Of a DNA stretch of 64,000 nt, positions 54,676 through 64,000 are shown piece after piece (within the stretch, counting starts at the first letter, position 1; every line of letters begins with the position of its first letter). The notes below the pieces were generated by a model. That model was not told the DNA's origin. It searched no databases and saw nothing but the letters and a program-made list of their open reading frames with translations. Position numbers and translations under genes: made by a program. Location: assembly GCF_013385985.1 (NCBI RefSeq), contig NZ_JACAOY010000021.1, positions 1-64,000 on the forward strand, read 5' to 3'. The stretch comes from Pseudomonas sp. B6002 (GTDB taxonomy: Bacteria; Pseudomonadota; Gammaproteobacteria; Pseudomonadales; Pseudomonadaceae).

Positions 54676-55985
54676 TCCTCGGTCAACGCAGAACCGGCGC
54701 GATCGAGCAGCGGCTTGAACAGGTAATTGAGCAGCGAACGCTCGCCGGTGCGCACAAACATCTCGGCGGGCATGCCCGGCTTGATCACCAGGCCGTGGAG
54801 TTTCTCCAACGCGGCCTCGCTGACGGTGGTGCGCAATACGTAATACGGCGCACCGGTTTTTTCATCGAGCATCTGGTCGGCAGAGATCAGGCTCACCTCC
54901 CCCGGCACGCGCGGTGTACGGCTCTGGTTGAAGGCGGTGAACAGAATGTCCACCGGCAAGTGGGTGCCCACCTTGTCCACCAGGTGCACCGGCAAATGCC
55001 CTTCCACTTCCAGGCGTGTGCCCTGGGGCACGATTTCAAGCAAGGTTTCGCCCGCGCGCACCACGGCGCCTTCGGTGTGCACACCCAGGTTGACCGCAAT
55101 GCCGTCGGCCGGTGCATTGATCTCGCTGTGTTGCAGGTCGAAGCCGGCCGAGGTCAGTTGCTGCTCCAGGGTCAGGCTGCGCAATTGCGCGTCGGCCAGT
55201 TGGCTGCGCACGTCCTTCTGGTACTCCTCGCTGTGTTGCTGCAGCTTGAGGCGCGATTCAACTATGCCCTGCTCCACGCGGCCGCTTTCGCCGGTGTTCT
55301 GTGCGAGATCCTGTTGCACCTGGGACAGCTGGCGCTGGTATTCCATCAAGCGGTTGCGCGGGATGTAGCCGTTGTCGGCCAAAGGTTGCAGGTTGCTCAG
55401 TTGATCGCGCAGGGATTGGGCCTGGGCGGTCAGGTCGCTGCGCGCACGGCGCATGCCGCCCAGTTGCGCGGTGGCACCGTCGATGTTTGCGCGAATGCCG
55501 GCCTGCTCGCGGGCAAATGCCTCGCGACGGCTGCTGAACAGTTGGCGCTGGCCTTCCAGCACCAGCGCCAGCGCCGGGTCGGGGTCGCTACTCAACTCGG
55601 CGGGAAAGGTAATGCTGGCACGGTTGTCGCGCTCGCTCTGCCAACGGGCGACGCTGGCCCAGGCCATGCGGTATTGGGCCTGCAGCGATTGCACGTCGGC
55701 CTGGTTCTGGGTCTGGTCGAGCCGGAACAGCGGCTGGCCCTGCTTCACCGCTTCGCCTTCGCGCACCAGGATCCGGCTGACCACGCCAGGGCTGAGGGTT
55801 TGCACGGCCTTGCGCTTGCCCGAGACCACCACCGTGCCCTGCACCGGAATGCCCTGGTCCAACGGTGCCAGGCTGGCCCACAAAAAGAAGCCACCCGCAC
55901 CGACCACGGTCAGCAGCCAGCCCATGCGGACAAAAAAGCGTGCGTCGCGTTGTTCAAAACGCGGTTCAACAGTAAGGCTGCTCAT
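54672..55985 (-). CDS. aprE: AprE, membrane fusion protein of the type I secretion system
   Basis: 437 residues, HlyD family. One N-terminal membrane helix (MGWLLTVVGAGGFFLWASL) leads to a lipoyl-type segment (GTVVVSGKRKAVQTLSPGVV). A long coiled coil follows, then the beta-barrel (DLQHSEINAPADGIAVNL) and a conserved C-terminal KPGMPAEMFVRTGERSLLNYLFKPL. It links AprD to AprF. It overlaps both neighbours by 4 nt. Confidence 0.94.
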   Translation of the reverse strand: MSSLTVEPRFEQRDARFFVRMGWLLTVVGAGGFFLWASLAPLDQGIPVQGTVVVSGKRKAVQTLSPGVVSRILVREGEAVKQGQPLFRLDQTQNQADVQSLQAQYRMAWASVARWQSERDNRASITFPAELSSDPDPALALVLEGQRQLFSSRREAFAREQAGIRANIDGATAQLGGMRRARSDLTAQAQSLRDQLSNLQPLADNGYIPRNRLMEYQRQLSQVQQDLAQNTGESGRVEQGIVESRLKLQQHSEEYQKDVRSQLADAQLRSLTLEQQLTSAGFDLQHSEINAPADGIAVNLGVHTEGAVVRAGETLLEIVPQGTRLEVEGHLPVHLVDKVGTHLPVDILFTAFNQSRTPRVPGEVSLISADQMLDEKTGAPYYVLRTTVSEAALEKLHGLVIKPGMPAEMFVRTGERSLLNYLFKPLLDRAGSALTEE

Positions 55986-57733
55986 GCGCCGGGGTTCCTT
56001 GCGGCTTGATACTGACGGCTGAGGCTTACGCCAGCCTTTTCCCGTGGGGGTTCCTGCTGGCCGGACAAGGCGCGCAGCACCTCCTGGCTCGGCCCAAACG
56101 CCTGCAGGCGCCCTTCGTTAAGCACCAGCAACTTGTCGGCCTGGGCCAACGCCGAAGAGCGATGGGTGACCAGCACCACGCTGCTGCCCTGGGCTTTCAT
56201 CTGCACGATGGCGCTGGCCAGGGCGGCTTCGCCGACGGTGTCGAGGTTGGAGTTGGGTTCGTCCAGCACGATCAGGCGCGGCGCGCCGTACAGGGCACGG
56301 GCGAGTGCCACCCGTTGTTTCTGGCCGCCCGACAGGCCGCCACCGTTGTCCCCCAACACGGTGTCGTAGCCCTGGGGCAAGCGCAGGATCAGCTCATGCA
56401 CCCCGGCTTGTTGAGCCGCCTTGACCACCTGCTCGGGGTCGGCGTCGCGAAAGCGCGCAATGTTGTCTGCGATGCTGCCGCTGAACAGTTCGATGTCCTG
56501 GGGCAAGTAACCAATGTGCGGGCCGAGGTCGTCACGGTCCCAACGGTGGATGTCGGCACCGTCCAGGCGCACGATGCCCGCCAGGGTCGGCCACACACCT
56601 ACCAACACGCGGGCCAGGGTGGACTTGCCCGAACCCGAGGCGCCGAGCACACCCAGCACTTCACCGGCCCCCAAGTTGAAGCTGACTTGCTGCAAGGTCG
56701 CCACGCGCCGCCCGGGCGGCCCGGCACTGACCTGCTCGAAACTCACCTGCCCCTTGGGCGCCGGCAACGCCATCTGTTCACCTTCCGGGGGAAACTCGCG
56801 CAACAGGTCATCCAGGCGCTGGTAGGCCAGCTTTGCCGAACTCCATTGCTTCCACACCGCGATCAACTGGTCGATGGGGCTGAGCACGCGCCCCATCAGG
56901 ATCGAACCGGCGATCATCATCCCGGCGGTCATGTCGCCCTTGATTACCAGCAGCGCGCCCAGGCCAAGCACCAACGATTGCAGGCACAGGCGCAAGGATT
57001 TGCTCAGCGAGGTGATCACCGAGCCGGTATCGCTGGCCCGGTTCTGCAAGCCGAGGAATTGCGAATGCACGGCAAACCAGCGTTTGCGCAACGCACCGAG
57101 CATGCCCATGGCCTGGATCGTCTCGGCGTTGTGCAAATGGCTGGTGGCCAGTTGCGTGGACTGCTGGGAGAAGCCACTGGCCTCCCCCAACGGTTTCTTG
57201 GTCATGTATTCATTGAGGCACGCCAGGCCGATCAGCAGCACGGCGCCCGCCGTGGCCAATACGCCCAGCCACACGTTGAACAGGAAAATCACGAACAGGT
57301 AGATGGGAAACCACGGCGCGTCGAAGAACGCGAACAGCGCAGGCCCGGTGATGAACTGGCGCAAGTGGGTCAGGTCGCCCAGGGATTGCCCGGCATGCCC
57401 CTGGCCGCGTTGCAGGTTGCGCTCGAACGCGGCTTTGTAGACGCGCAAGTTGAAACGCCGCTCCAACTGGCTGCCGATACGGATCACGATAAAACTGCGG
57501 ATGACTTCCAGGGTGCCAATAAAGGCAAAGAAGCCCACGACCATCAACGTCAACATCACCAGGGTGGTTTCATTCTGGGAGGACAGTACGCGGTCATACA
57601 CTTGCAGCATGTAAATCGACGGTACCAGCATCAACAGGTTAATCAATGCGGTGAAACAGCCAATGCTGATCAAAATGCTCTTGTATTCACCCAGCGCCTT
57701 GAACAAGGGCGCAACGGCATGGGGCTTGGCCAT
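55982..57733 (-). CDS. aprD: AprD, type I secretion ABC transporter
   Basis: 583 residues, no C39 peptidase domain. A six-helix membrane domain at about 20-300 precedes the ATPase: Walker A GASGSGKST, signature LSGGQKQRVALARAL, Walker B LIVLDEPNSNLD and H-loop LVTHRSS. Exports AprA and the lipase through AprE/AprF. It starts 103 nt after inh; that gap is AT-rich and has a small CCCC-GAAACA-GGGG hairpin, so a separate promoter is possible. Confidence 0.95.
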   Translation of the reverse strand: MAKPHAVAPLFKALGEYKSILISIGCFTALINLLMLVPSIYMLQVYDRVLSSQNETTLVMLTLMVVGFFAFIGTLEVIRSFIVIRIGSQLERRFNLRVYKAAFERNLQRGQGHAGQSLGDLTHLRQFITGPALFAFFDAPWFPIYLFVIFLFNVWLGVLATAGAVLLIGLACLNEYMTKKPLGEASGFSQQSTQLATSHLHNAETIQAMGMLGALRKRWFAVHSQFLGLQNRASDTGSVITSLSKSLRLCLQSLVLGLGALLVIKGDMTAGMMIAGSILMGRVLSPIDQLIAVWKQWSSAKLAYQRLDDLLREFPPEGEQMALPAPKGQVSFEQVSAGPPGRRVATLQQVSFNLGAGEVLGVLGASGSGKSTLARVLVGVWPTLAGIVRLDGADIHRWDRDDLGPHIGYLPQDIELFSGSIADNIARFRDADPEQVVKAAQQAGVHELILRLPQGYDTVLGDNGGGLSGGQKQRVALARALYGAPRLIVLDEPNSNLDTVGEAALASAIVQMKAQGSSVVLVTHRSSALAQADKLLVLNEGRLQAFGPSQEVLRALSGQQEPPREKAGVSLSRQYQAARNPGA

Positions 57734-57836
57734 ATGTTTTGATCTTCCTTGAACCTAATTGCGCGCAATAGTTGCCCACCCCCGAAACAGGGGACAGCCA
57801 ACTAATAAAATCAAGTTATATGTTTATAACGAACAA

Positions 57837-58205
57837 CTAAGGCGTGCGCTGCAATATCAGGAGGGTGCCCGACGGAGTGCGCCCTTGGTATTCGCCTTCT
57901 TTCTGGCGGTTCAAATGGGTAATGCCGGTGCCTTCGGCATTCATCAGCCAGATCCCATCCGGCGTCGGTGACCAGCTCAGGGGCTTGTCGCCCAGCCATT
58001 GGGTTGCACAGGCCACATCGCCGCCCAGGGCGTTGGCCTGCTCCAAGAGGTCAAGGGCACAGACCTGGTCCTGCTGCTTCAACGCCCAGTGCCCGGCCAA
58101 TTGCGCGGTGGTGGGTAAAACGAGACTGCTCGCCATTGCGTGGGCTCCTGCCGACACGAACAACACCTGTGAAACACAGGCGATCAAATGAGAAAAACGT
58201 GGCAT
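57837..58205 (-). CDS. inh: Inh, periplasmic inhibitor of alkaline protease
   Basis: 122 residues with a signal peptide ending near AGAHA. The I38-family beta-barrel features are LAGHWALKQQDQVCALDLLE and DVACATQWLGDKPLSWSP with the disulfide pair Cys49-Cys66, and a late FxxNxEGxGIT-like stretch. It binds AprA and protects the periplasm. It sits between aprA and aprD. Confidence 0.92.
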   Translation of the reverse strand: MPRFSHLIACVSQVLFVSAGAHAMASSLVLPTTAQLAGHWALKQQDQVCALDLLEQANALGGDVACATQWLGDKPLSWSPTPDGIWLMNAEGTGITHLNRQKEGEYQGRTPSGTLLILQRTP

Positions 58206-58223
58206 TTCCAGCTCCTTCCCAGT

Positions 58224-58245
58224 GCGCGGCGCCGAGGCGCCGCGC
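58224..58245. promoter_or_regulatory. GC hairpin between aprA and inh
   Basis: GCGCGGCGCC-GA-GGCGCCGCGC is a ten-pair stem lying in the 48-nt gap. On the transcribed (minus) strand no U-run follows, so it is more likely an mRNA 3' stabiliser or partial terminator that sets aprA above the downstream genes than a full terminator. Confidence 0.6.
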
Positions 58246-58253
58246 GCTTTACA

Positions 58254-60054
<1,801 letters not shown>

Positions 60055-61158
60055 TTACCGGGACACACTCCAGCCCGTTGTGCGCAATGCCTCTAATAAA
60101 GTCTCGGCTTTCAAGCCCGGCACCGTCACACCGTCGTCAGTGAGCATGTCTTCCCCGGCCAGGACGGCATTGATGATCGCCTCCTCCACGGCCTCGGCGG
60201 CGGCGCTGAACAGCGGGGAAATGTGGTCGTTGTTGACCATCTGCAGTTCGGTACTCAGGGGCAAATCCTTGCGCCCGTAATCGGCAGGCGGCAATGCCGT
60301 ATTGCCGGTGGCGAACGCCAGGAACAGATCGCCGCTGGAATCCTCGGTGCCGCCACCTGTGCGCGCAATGCCGATGGACGCGCGCTGGGCCAGGCGCTTG
60401 CATTGGTGAGGCAGCAACGGTGCGTCAGTGGCGATGATCACCACAATCGAGCCCATGCCTGGCGTGCCACGCTCCGCGAACGGCGACGGGATGTCCATCA
60501 ACCTGCGCCCCACCGGGTAGCCATCCACCCGCAGCTCCTGGCGCTTGCCATGGTTGGCCTGCACCAGCACGCCGACGGTCCAGCCGCCCTGCTCGGTCGT
60601 CAGGCGCCGCGATGCCGTGCCGATGCCGCCCTTGAATTCGTGGCAGATCATGCCGGTGCCACCGCCCACCGCGCCTTCCTGCACCGGGCCGCCTTCGGCA
60701 CTCTCCAGGGCTTGGCGCACATGGTCGGGTTTGACGTGCTGACCCCAGATGTCATTGAGCAGGCCGTCGTAGGTTTCCATCACCACCGGCATGCACCAGT
60801 ACACCGCCGGGTCCGCCAGGCGCTCACGCTCCAGGGCGATCAGGGCGTCGCGCACGATGCCGATGCTGTGGGTGTTGGTGATGGCCAGCGGCGAGGTCAA
60901 CAGGCCCGCCTCGCTGATCCATTCCAGGCCCGTGGCATCGCCGTTGCCATTGAGCACGTGGTACCCGGCAAAACAGGGTTGCTGCCGCGCCTCCCCGGCA
61001 CGCGGCTGCACCACCGTCACCCCGGTGCGCACGTGCTTGCCGTCGACACGCGTCTTGAGGGTGCTGTGACCGACCCGAACCCCCGGAACATCGGTGATGG
61101 CATTCAATTCGCCGGGCGTACCCAGCCCCAAGGTGATGCCCAATTGACGTGCGCGCAT
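60055..61158 (-). CDS. DmpA-type L-aminopeptidase/D-esterase (S58/P1 family)
   Basis: 367 residues from the ATG at 61158, with AAGGAG upstream. Family landmarks are NAITDVPGVRVGHSTL at the N-terminus, GNGDATGLEWISEAG, GAVGGGTGM and the self-cleavage region GGTEDSSGDLFLAFATGN, with the new N-terminal Ser of the beta subunit. These Ntn-like enzymes split N-terminal L- or beta-amino acids from small peptides and amides. The permease gene ends 9 nt upstream, so uptake and cleavage are coupled. Confidence 0.9.
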   Translation of the reverse strand: MRARQLGITLGLGTPGELNAITDVPGVRVGHSTLKTRVDGKHVRTGVTVVQPRAGEARQQPCFAGYHVLNGNGDATGLEWISEAGLLTSPLAITNTHSIGIVRDALIALERERLADPAVYWCMPVVMETYDGLLNDIWGQHVKPDHVRQALESAEGGPVQEGAVGGGTGMICHEFKGGIGTASRRLTTEQGGWTVGVLVQANHGKRQELRVDGYPVGRRLMDIPSPFAERGTPGMGSIVVIIATDAPLLPHQCKRLAQRASIGIARTGGGTEDSSGDLFLAFATGNTALPPADYGRKDLPLSTELQMVNNDHISPLFSAAAEAVEEAIINAVLAGEDMLTDDGVTVPGLKAETLLEALRTTGWSVSR

Positions 61159-61167
61159 AACCACTCC

Positions 61168-62532
61168 TTACAATTTCTGAAACGCCGGACTCAACCGGCC
61201 ACTGATGCAATACAGAATCACCGACAGGGCCAGCAAGCCGATGATGATCATGATGTCGCGTACCGACGCCGCCACCACCAGGGTCACCAGCAGGTAGCCC
61301 GCGCCCAGCACTGCCAGCAACGCGGGAACCGGCCACAGCGGCATGCGATAGGGATGCTCGCGATCGCGCAGCAATACCCGGCTCATCAAGGCGCTCAACG
61401 CCACCACCAGGTACACCAGCATGATCAGCAATACGCTGAACGAGGTGAGGTCCGCCAGGTTGGAGCTGAAACTCAACAGAGCCGAGGGGATCGCCAGGAA
61501 CAGCGTAGCCAACCACGGCGAATCCCAGCGCGGGTGAATACGGGTAAACAGCTTGTTGATGCCTGGCGTCCACAGCGCATCGCGGCCACTGCTGAACACC
61601 ACGCGGCCGATCTGGATGACGATGGCGACAATCGCATTGAACACCGACAGGAAGATCCCGGCGCTGACCAGGCGTGACAGGGTTTCGTTGCCGTGGCTGG
61701 TGAGCAGGTAGCCGATGGGGTCGGGGCTGCTGATCATCGCACTCAGGGACGGCGCGCCGATCAGCAGCGCGGTGATCGGCACCAGTTCGATCACCACCAC
61801 CAGCCCCAACGACCACAACACGGCTTTGTGCACGCCTTTGCCGCCACATTTCATGTCTTCGGCCAGCAGCACGGCCGGGCCGTAGCCATTGAACGAGAAC
61901 AGGCCGATGCCCACGGCACCGATGACCAAGGCCCAGGGCGCCAGGTGCAGCACGCCGTTTTCGACGATCTGCGGCTGGAACAACACGCTGGCTGGCTGCA
62001 CCGGGTTGCCGAAACCGAGAAACACGATCACCAACAGCGCCGCCACTTCAAGCAACAGGCAGGTGCCGGTGATCCAGGCATTGAGCTTGATATTGAGGAT
62101 GCCCAAGGCGTAGCTGCACACCACGATGACCAGGGCGACGGTTTGTGAATCGAATTTTGTGCCCAGGGCGTTGTTCAAGTAAGTCGCCGCCCCGGTGGCC
62201 AATACCGGGGGAATAAACAGCAGCATCACCAGCACCGTCAAAAACGTCGCATACCCGGCCATGCCGCCAAACACGCGCTTGGCGTACACGTATTCACCGC
62301 CTGCGCTGTTATGGGCCCGACCCAGCTCCGCGTAGCAAAAGGCAAACATCAGCGCGAGCACGGCGGCCATCACAAAGGCCAGGAACACACCGCTGCCGGC
62401 CTGCTGGATGGCAAAGGGCGCAATCACGAATACGGAACTGGCCGGGGTCACCGCCGAAACGGTAATGGCGACCACGTCGAAGACACTCAAGGTGGGTTTC
62501 AGCACGCCGTCTGGCGTGGGGGAAGTGCTCAT
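61168..62532 (-). CDS. APC-family amino acid permease
   Basis: 454 residues with about twelve hydrophobic segments. The first helix carries VFDVVAITVSAVTPASSVFVIAP, and a later motif FCYAELGRAHNSAGGEYVYAKRVFG is the APC signature. It probably imports an amino acid, small peptide or amide that the downstream aminopeptidase processes. It is divergent from the LuxR gene. Confidence 0.92.
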   Translation of the reverse strand: MSTSPTPDGVLKPTLSVFDVVAITVSAVTPASSVFVIAPFAIQQAGSGVFLAFVMAAVLALMFAFCYAELGRAHNSAGGEYVYAKRVFGGMAGYATFLTVLVMLLFIPPVLATGAATYLNNALGTKFDSQTVALVIVVCSYALGILNIKLNAWITGTCLLLEVAALLVIVFLGFGNPVQPASVLFQPQIVENGVLHLAPWALVIGAVGIGLFSFNGYGPAVLLAEDMKCGGKGVHKAVLWSLGLVVVIELVPITALLIGAPSLSAMISSPDPIGYLLTSHGNETLSRLVSAGIFLSVFNAIVAIVIQIGRVVFSSGRDALWTPGINKLFTRIHPRWDSPWLATLFLAIPSALLSFSSNLADLTSFSVLLIMLVYLVVALSALMSRVLLRDREHPYRMPLWPVPALLAVLGAGYLLVTLVVAASVRDIMIIIGLLALSVILYCISGRLSPAFQKL

Positions 62533-62732
62533 ATCGTTATCCTCTGTCGTTGTTTTTGGTGTGAGGCAGAAACGAAACGTCTGAATGTCGCGGGATATGT
62601 TTCCCGCTGAATGATGGCAACCTTAAACAGGGTGTTCATGTCAGCCAATTCCCCTATTGGCGTACTCCCCTTGACGCCACCCGGCAAAAGCCGAACCCTT
62701 GGCCGATCTTTGGGTTGGCGGGAGCCTGACAC

Positions 62733-63518
62733 ATGAGCCTGTTTCAAGAAGTCGGCCTGCATGCCGGGCTGGGGCGCACTGTCGCGCACATCGGCAGCGA
62801 GCGGTTCTGGAAACAGCTGGTGCTGTTGTTGCACCACTGCCTGCCGTTCGATAACGCCCTGGCGATTTTCTACCCCAGCGATGGCCCGCCCCAGGCGCTG
62901 GAGGAATACGACGCGCAACCGAGCAGCAAACCGGCGTCGATGCTGGTGTACCTCAACGGCCTGTATTTGCTCGACCCGTTTTTCCAGGCCTGTCGCGAGG
63001 GCTATGCCAGCGGCGTGTACCGCCTGGAGGAAGTCGCACCGGACCACTTTCGCCAGAGTGAGTACTTCCTCAATTACTTCCACGACAACGTGCTGGAAGA
63101 CGAGGTGCAGTTCATCCTGCAACTGCCGGGTGCGGGCACCTTGTCATTGTCATTGGGCATGCAGCGGCGCTTCAGCGCGGAAGAGACCGGGCTGATGACC
63201 ACGGTGGCGAACTGGGTATTGCCGTTGATGCAGCAGCATTGGCAGCAAAGCACCCAACGCCCTGCGGCGATGGACAGCCAGATCCGCGATGCATTGAGTC
63301 ATTTCGGCTGTGGCGTGTTGTCGGAGCGCGAACTGGAAGTGGCGCGGCTGGTGCTGCGCGGGTTTTCGTCCAAGGCCATGGCCGAACGCCTGAATATCTC
63401 GCCGGATACGGTGAAAGTGCACCGTCGGCATTTGTACGCGAAGCTGGATATTTCGTCACAGCCGGAGCTGTTTTCGTTGTTTATCCAGTCGCTGGGGCAT
63501 GACCTGGAAAACCCGTAG
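62733..63518 (+). CDS. LuxR-family transcriptional regulator
   Basis: 261 residues. The C-terminal helix-turn-helix reads LSERELEVARLVLRGFSSKAMAERL, NISPDTVKVHRRHLYAKLDI. The N-terminal 180 residues have no autoinducer-binding signature that I recognise and are likely a GAF-like or novel sensor. It is divergent from the permease/aminopeptidase operon with 200 bp between starts and probably controls it. Confidence 0.9.
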   Translation: MSLFQEVGLHAGLGRTVAHIGSERFWKQLVLLLHHCLPFDNALAIFYPSDGPPQALEEYDAQPSSKPASMLVYLNGLYLLDPFFQACREGYASGVYRLEEVAPDHFRQSEYFLNYFHDNVLEDEVQFILQLPGAGTLSLSLGMQRRFSAEETGLMTTVANWVLPLMQQHWQQSTQRPAAMDSQIRDALSHFGCGVLSERELEVARLVLRGFSSKAMAERLNISPDTVKVHRRHLYAKLDISSQPELFSLFIQSLGHDLENP

Positions 63519-63569
63519 GCGACCACATCTCGTTACCACGCGGACCGTGGGAACGATTGGTCCACCACC

Positions 63570-63637
63570 TGTAGGAGCCCGGCTTGCCGGCGATGGCGAT
63601 CTTGCGGGCGCTATCGCCGGCAAGCCGGGCTCCTACG
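63570..63637. repeat. REPIN, GTAGGAGC type
   Basis: TGTAGGAGCCCGGCTTGCCGGCGAT pairs with CTATCGCCGGCAAGCCGGGCTCCTAC (arms quoted in part) around a short loop. It lies between the convergent LuxR and binding-protein genes. Confidence 0.85.
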
Positions 63638-63688
63638 GGATTTGTGTCGCCCCATTGTTTCCATGCAAGGCGCGAGAACGATTAGACC

Positions 63689-64000
63689 TCAGCGGCCGGT
63701 GCGGATGGTGTTCCACACCCGTGTGCGGATCCGGTCGATGTTCAGCGGCATGGCTTCCAGCGCGAACAGTTTGCCCATCATGTCCGGGCTTGGGTACACC
63801 TTAGTGTCGGCCTTGATGGCCGGGTCTACCAGGCTGTCGGCGGCAGCGTTACCGTTGGCGTAGTGCACGTAGTTGGTGATGCTGGCCATGACTTCCGGGC
63901 GCAGCAGGTAGTTCATGAAGGCGTAGCCGGCTTTTTCGTCGGGGGCGTCGGCGGGCATGGCGACCATGTCGAACCAGATCGCGGCGCCTTCCTTGGGAAT
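63689..64000 (-). CDS. Polyamine-type ABC transporter substrate-binding protein (PotF/SpuD-like), partial
   Basis: Only the last 103 residues are in the window; the gene continues past the right edge in frame. The visible part has EGAAIWFDMVAMPADAPDEKAGYAFMNYLLRPEV, YANGNAAADSLVDPAIK and YPSPDMMGKLFALEAMP, which is the C-terminal lobe of putrescine/spermidine-binding proteins. The ligand and the rest of the transporter are outside the window. Confidence 0.85.
   Translation of the reverse strand: MPKEGAAIWFDMVAMPADAPDEKAGYAFMNYLLRPEVMASITNYVHYANGNAAADSLVDPAIKADTKVYPSPDMMGKLFALEAMPLNIDRIRTRVWNTIRTGR

Noticed and set aside
57740-57836. Possible intrinsic terminator between inh and aprD
   Set aside because: CCCC-GAAACA-GGGG is only a four-pair stem and no U-run follows on the minus strand.

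Overview
The window is Pseudomonas chromosome, most likely from the P. fluorescens group. The signs are high-GC coding sequence, many REP/REPIN hairpins carrying the GTGGGAGC..GGCTTGC / GTAGGAGC..GGCTTGC cores, a type I secretion cluster for an alkaline protease and a family I.3 lipase (aprA-inh-aprDEF-tliA), and an arginine:pyruvate transaminase (AruH)-like domain. No rRNA, tRNA, CRISPR array, phage or insertion sequence was seen. Gene density is that of ordinary core/accessory chromosome, with three very large uncharacterised toxin-like genes set among metabolic genes.

Layout. 1-6.0 kb (minus): ribose-type sugar ABC importer, LacI regulator and xylulokinase, with two palindromic operators upstream. 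6.3-9.3 kb: PAS histidine kinase, CheY-like receiver and a receiver-EAL protein interrupted by an in-frame TAG. 9.2-13.5 kb: LysR / HAD / class II aldolase, then a secreted alpha/beta hydrolase divergent from an AraC regulator. 13.6-15.7 kb: toxin-like protein whose C-terminus has the R / S-T / E-x-E signature of cholera-toxin-like ADP-ribosyltransferases. 15.9-22.8 kb: a likely regulon of desuccinylase-family hydrolase, TetR regulator, EamA exporter, two polar amino acid permeases, a binding protein and an AruH-like aminotransferase fused in frame to the ABC ATPase. A near-identical palindrome lies in front of both ends of this cluster.

22.9-27.2 kb: REPIN cluster, pepsin-like aspartic protease homologue, CDP-diacylglycerol diphosphatase, aldo/keto reductase and LysR. 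27.2-31.2 kb (plus) and 41.2-45.7 kb (minus): paralogous giant proteins of 1322 and 1496 residues. They share GQWW modules and a C-terminal His/Cys pair with identical 51-residue spacing. 31.3-36 kb: two tiny acidic/proline-rich genes, a membrane protein, the ATP-grasp/alpha-E pair and a SnoaL-like protein. 35.7-41.2 kb: exported MsrA, a DipZ-type transmembrane reductase and Tat-type MsrB, divergent from an OmpR/histidine kinase pair; this looks like an envelope methionine-sulfoxide repair set. 45.8-50.7 kb: epoxide-hydrolase-like enzyme, then a FAN1 (VRR-NUC) nuclease translationally coupled to a PD-(D/E)XK plus iron-sulfur XPD/DinG helicase. 50.9-51.8 kb: small envelope proteins. 51.8-59.7 kb: lipase, AprF, AprE, AprD, inhibitor and AprA, with an exact RsmA-type site over the aprA ribosome-binding site. 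60-63.5 kb: DmpA-type aminopeptidase and APC permease, divergent from a LuxR regulator. The right edge cuts a polyamine-type binding protein.

All assignments come from reading the sequence and from remembered family motifs. No database search was run.
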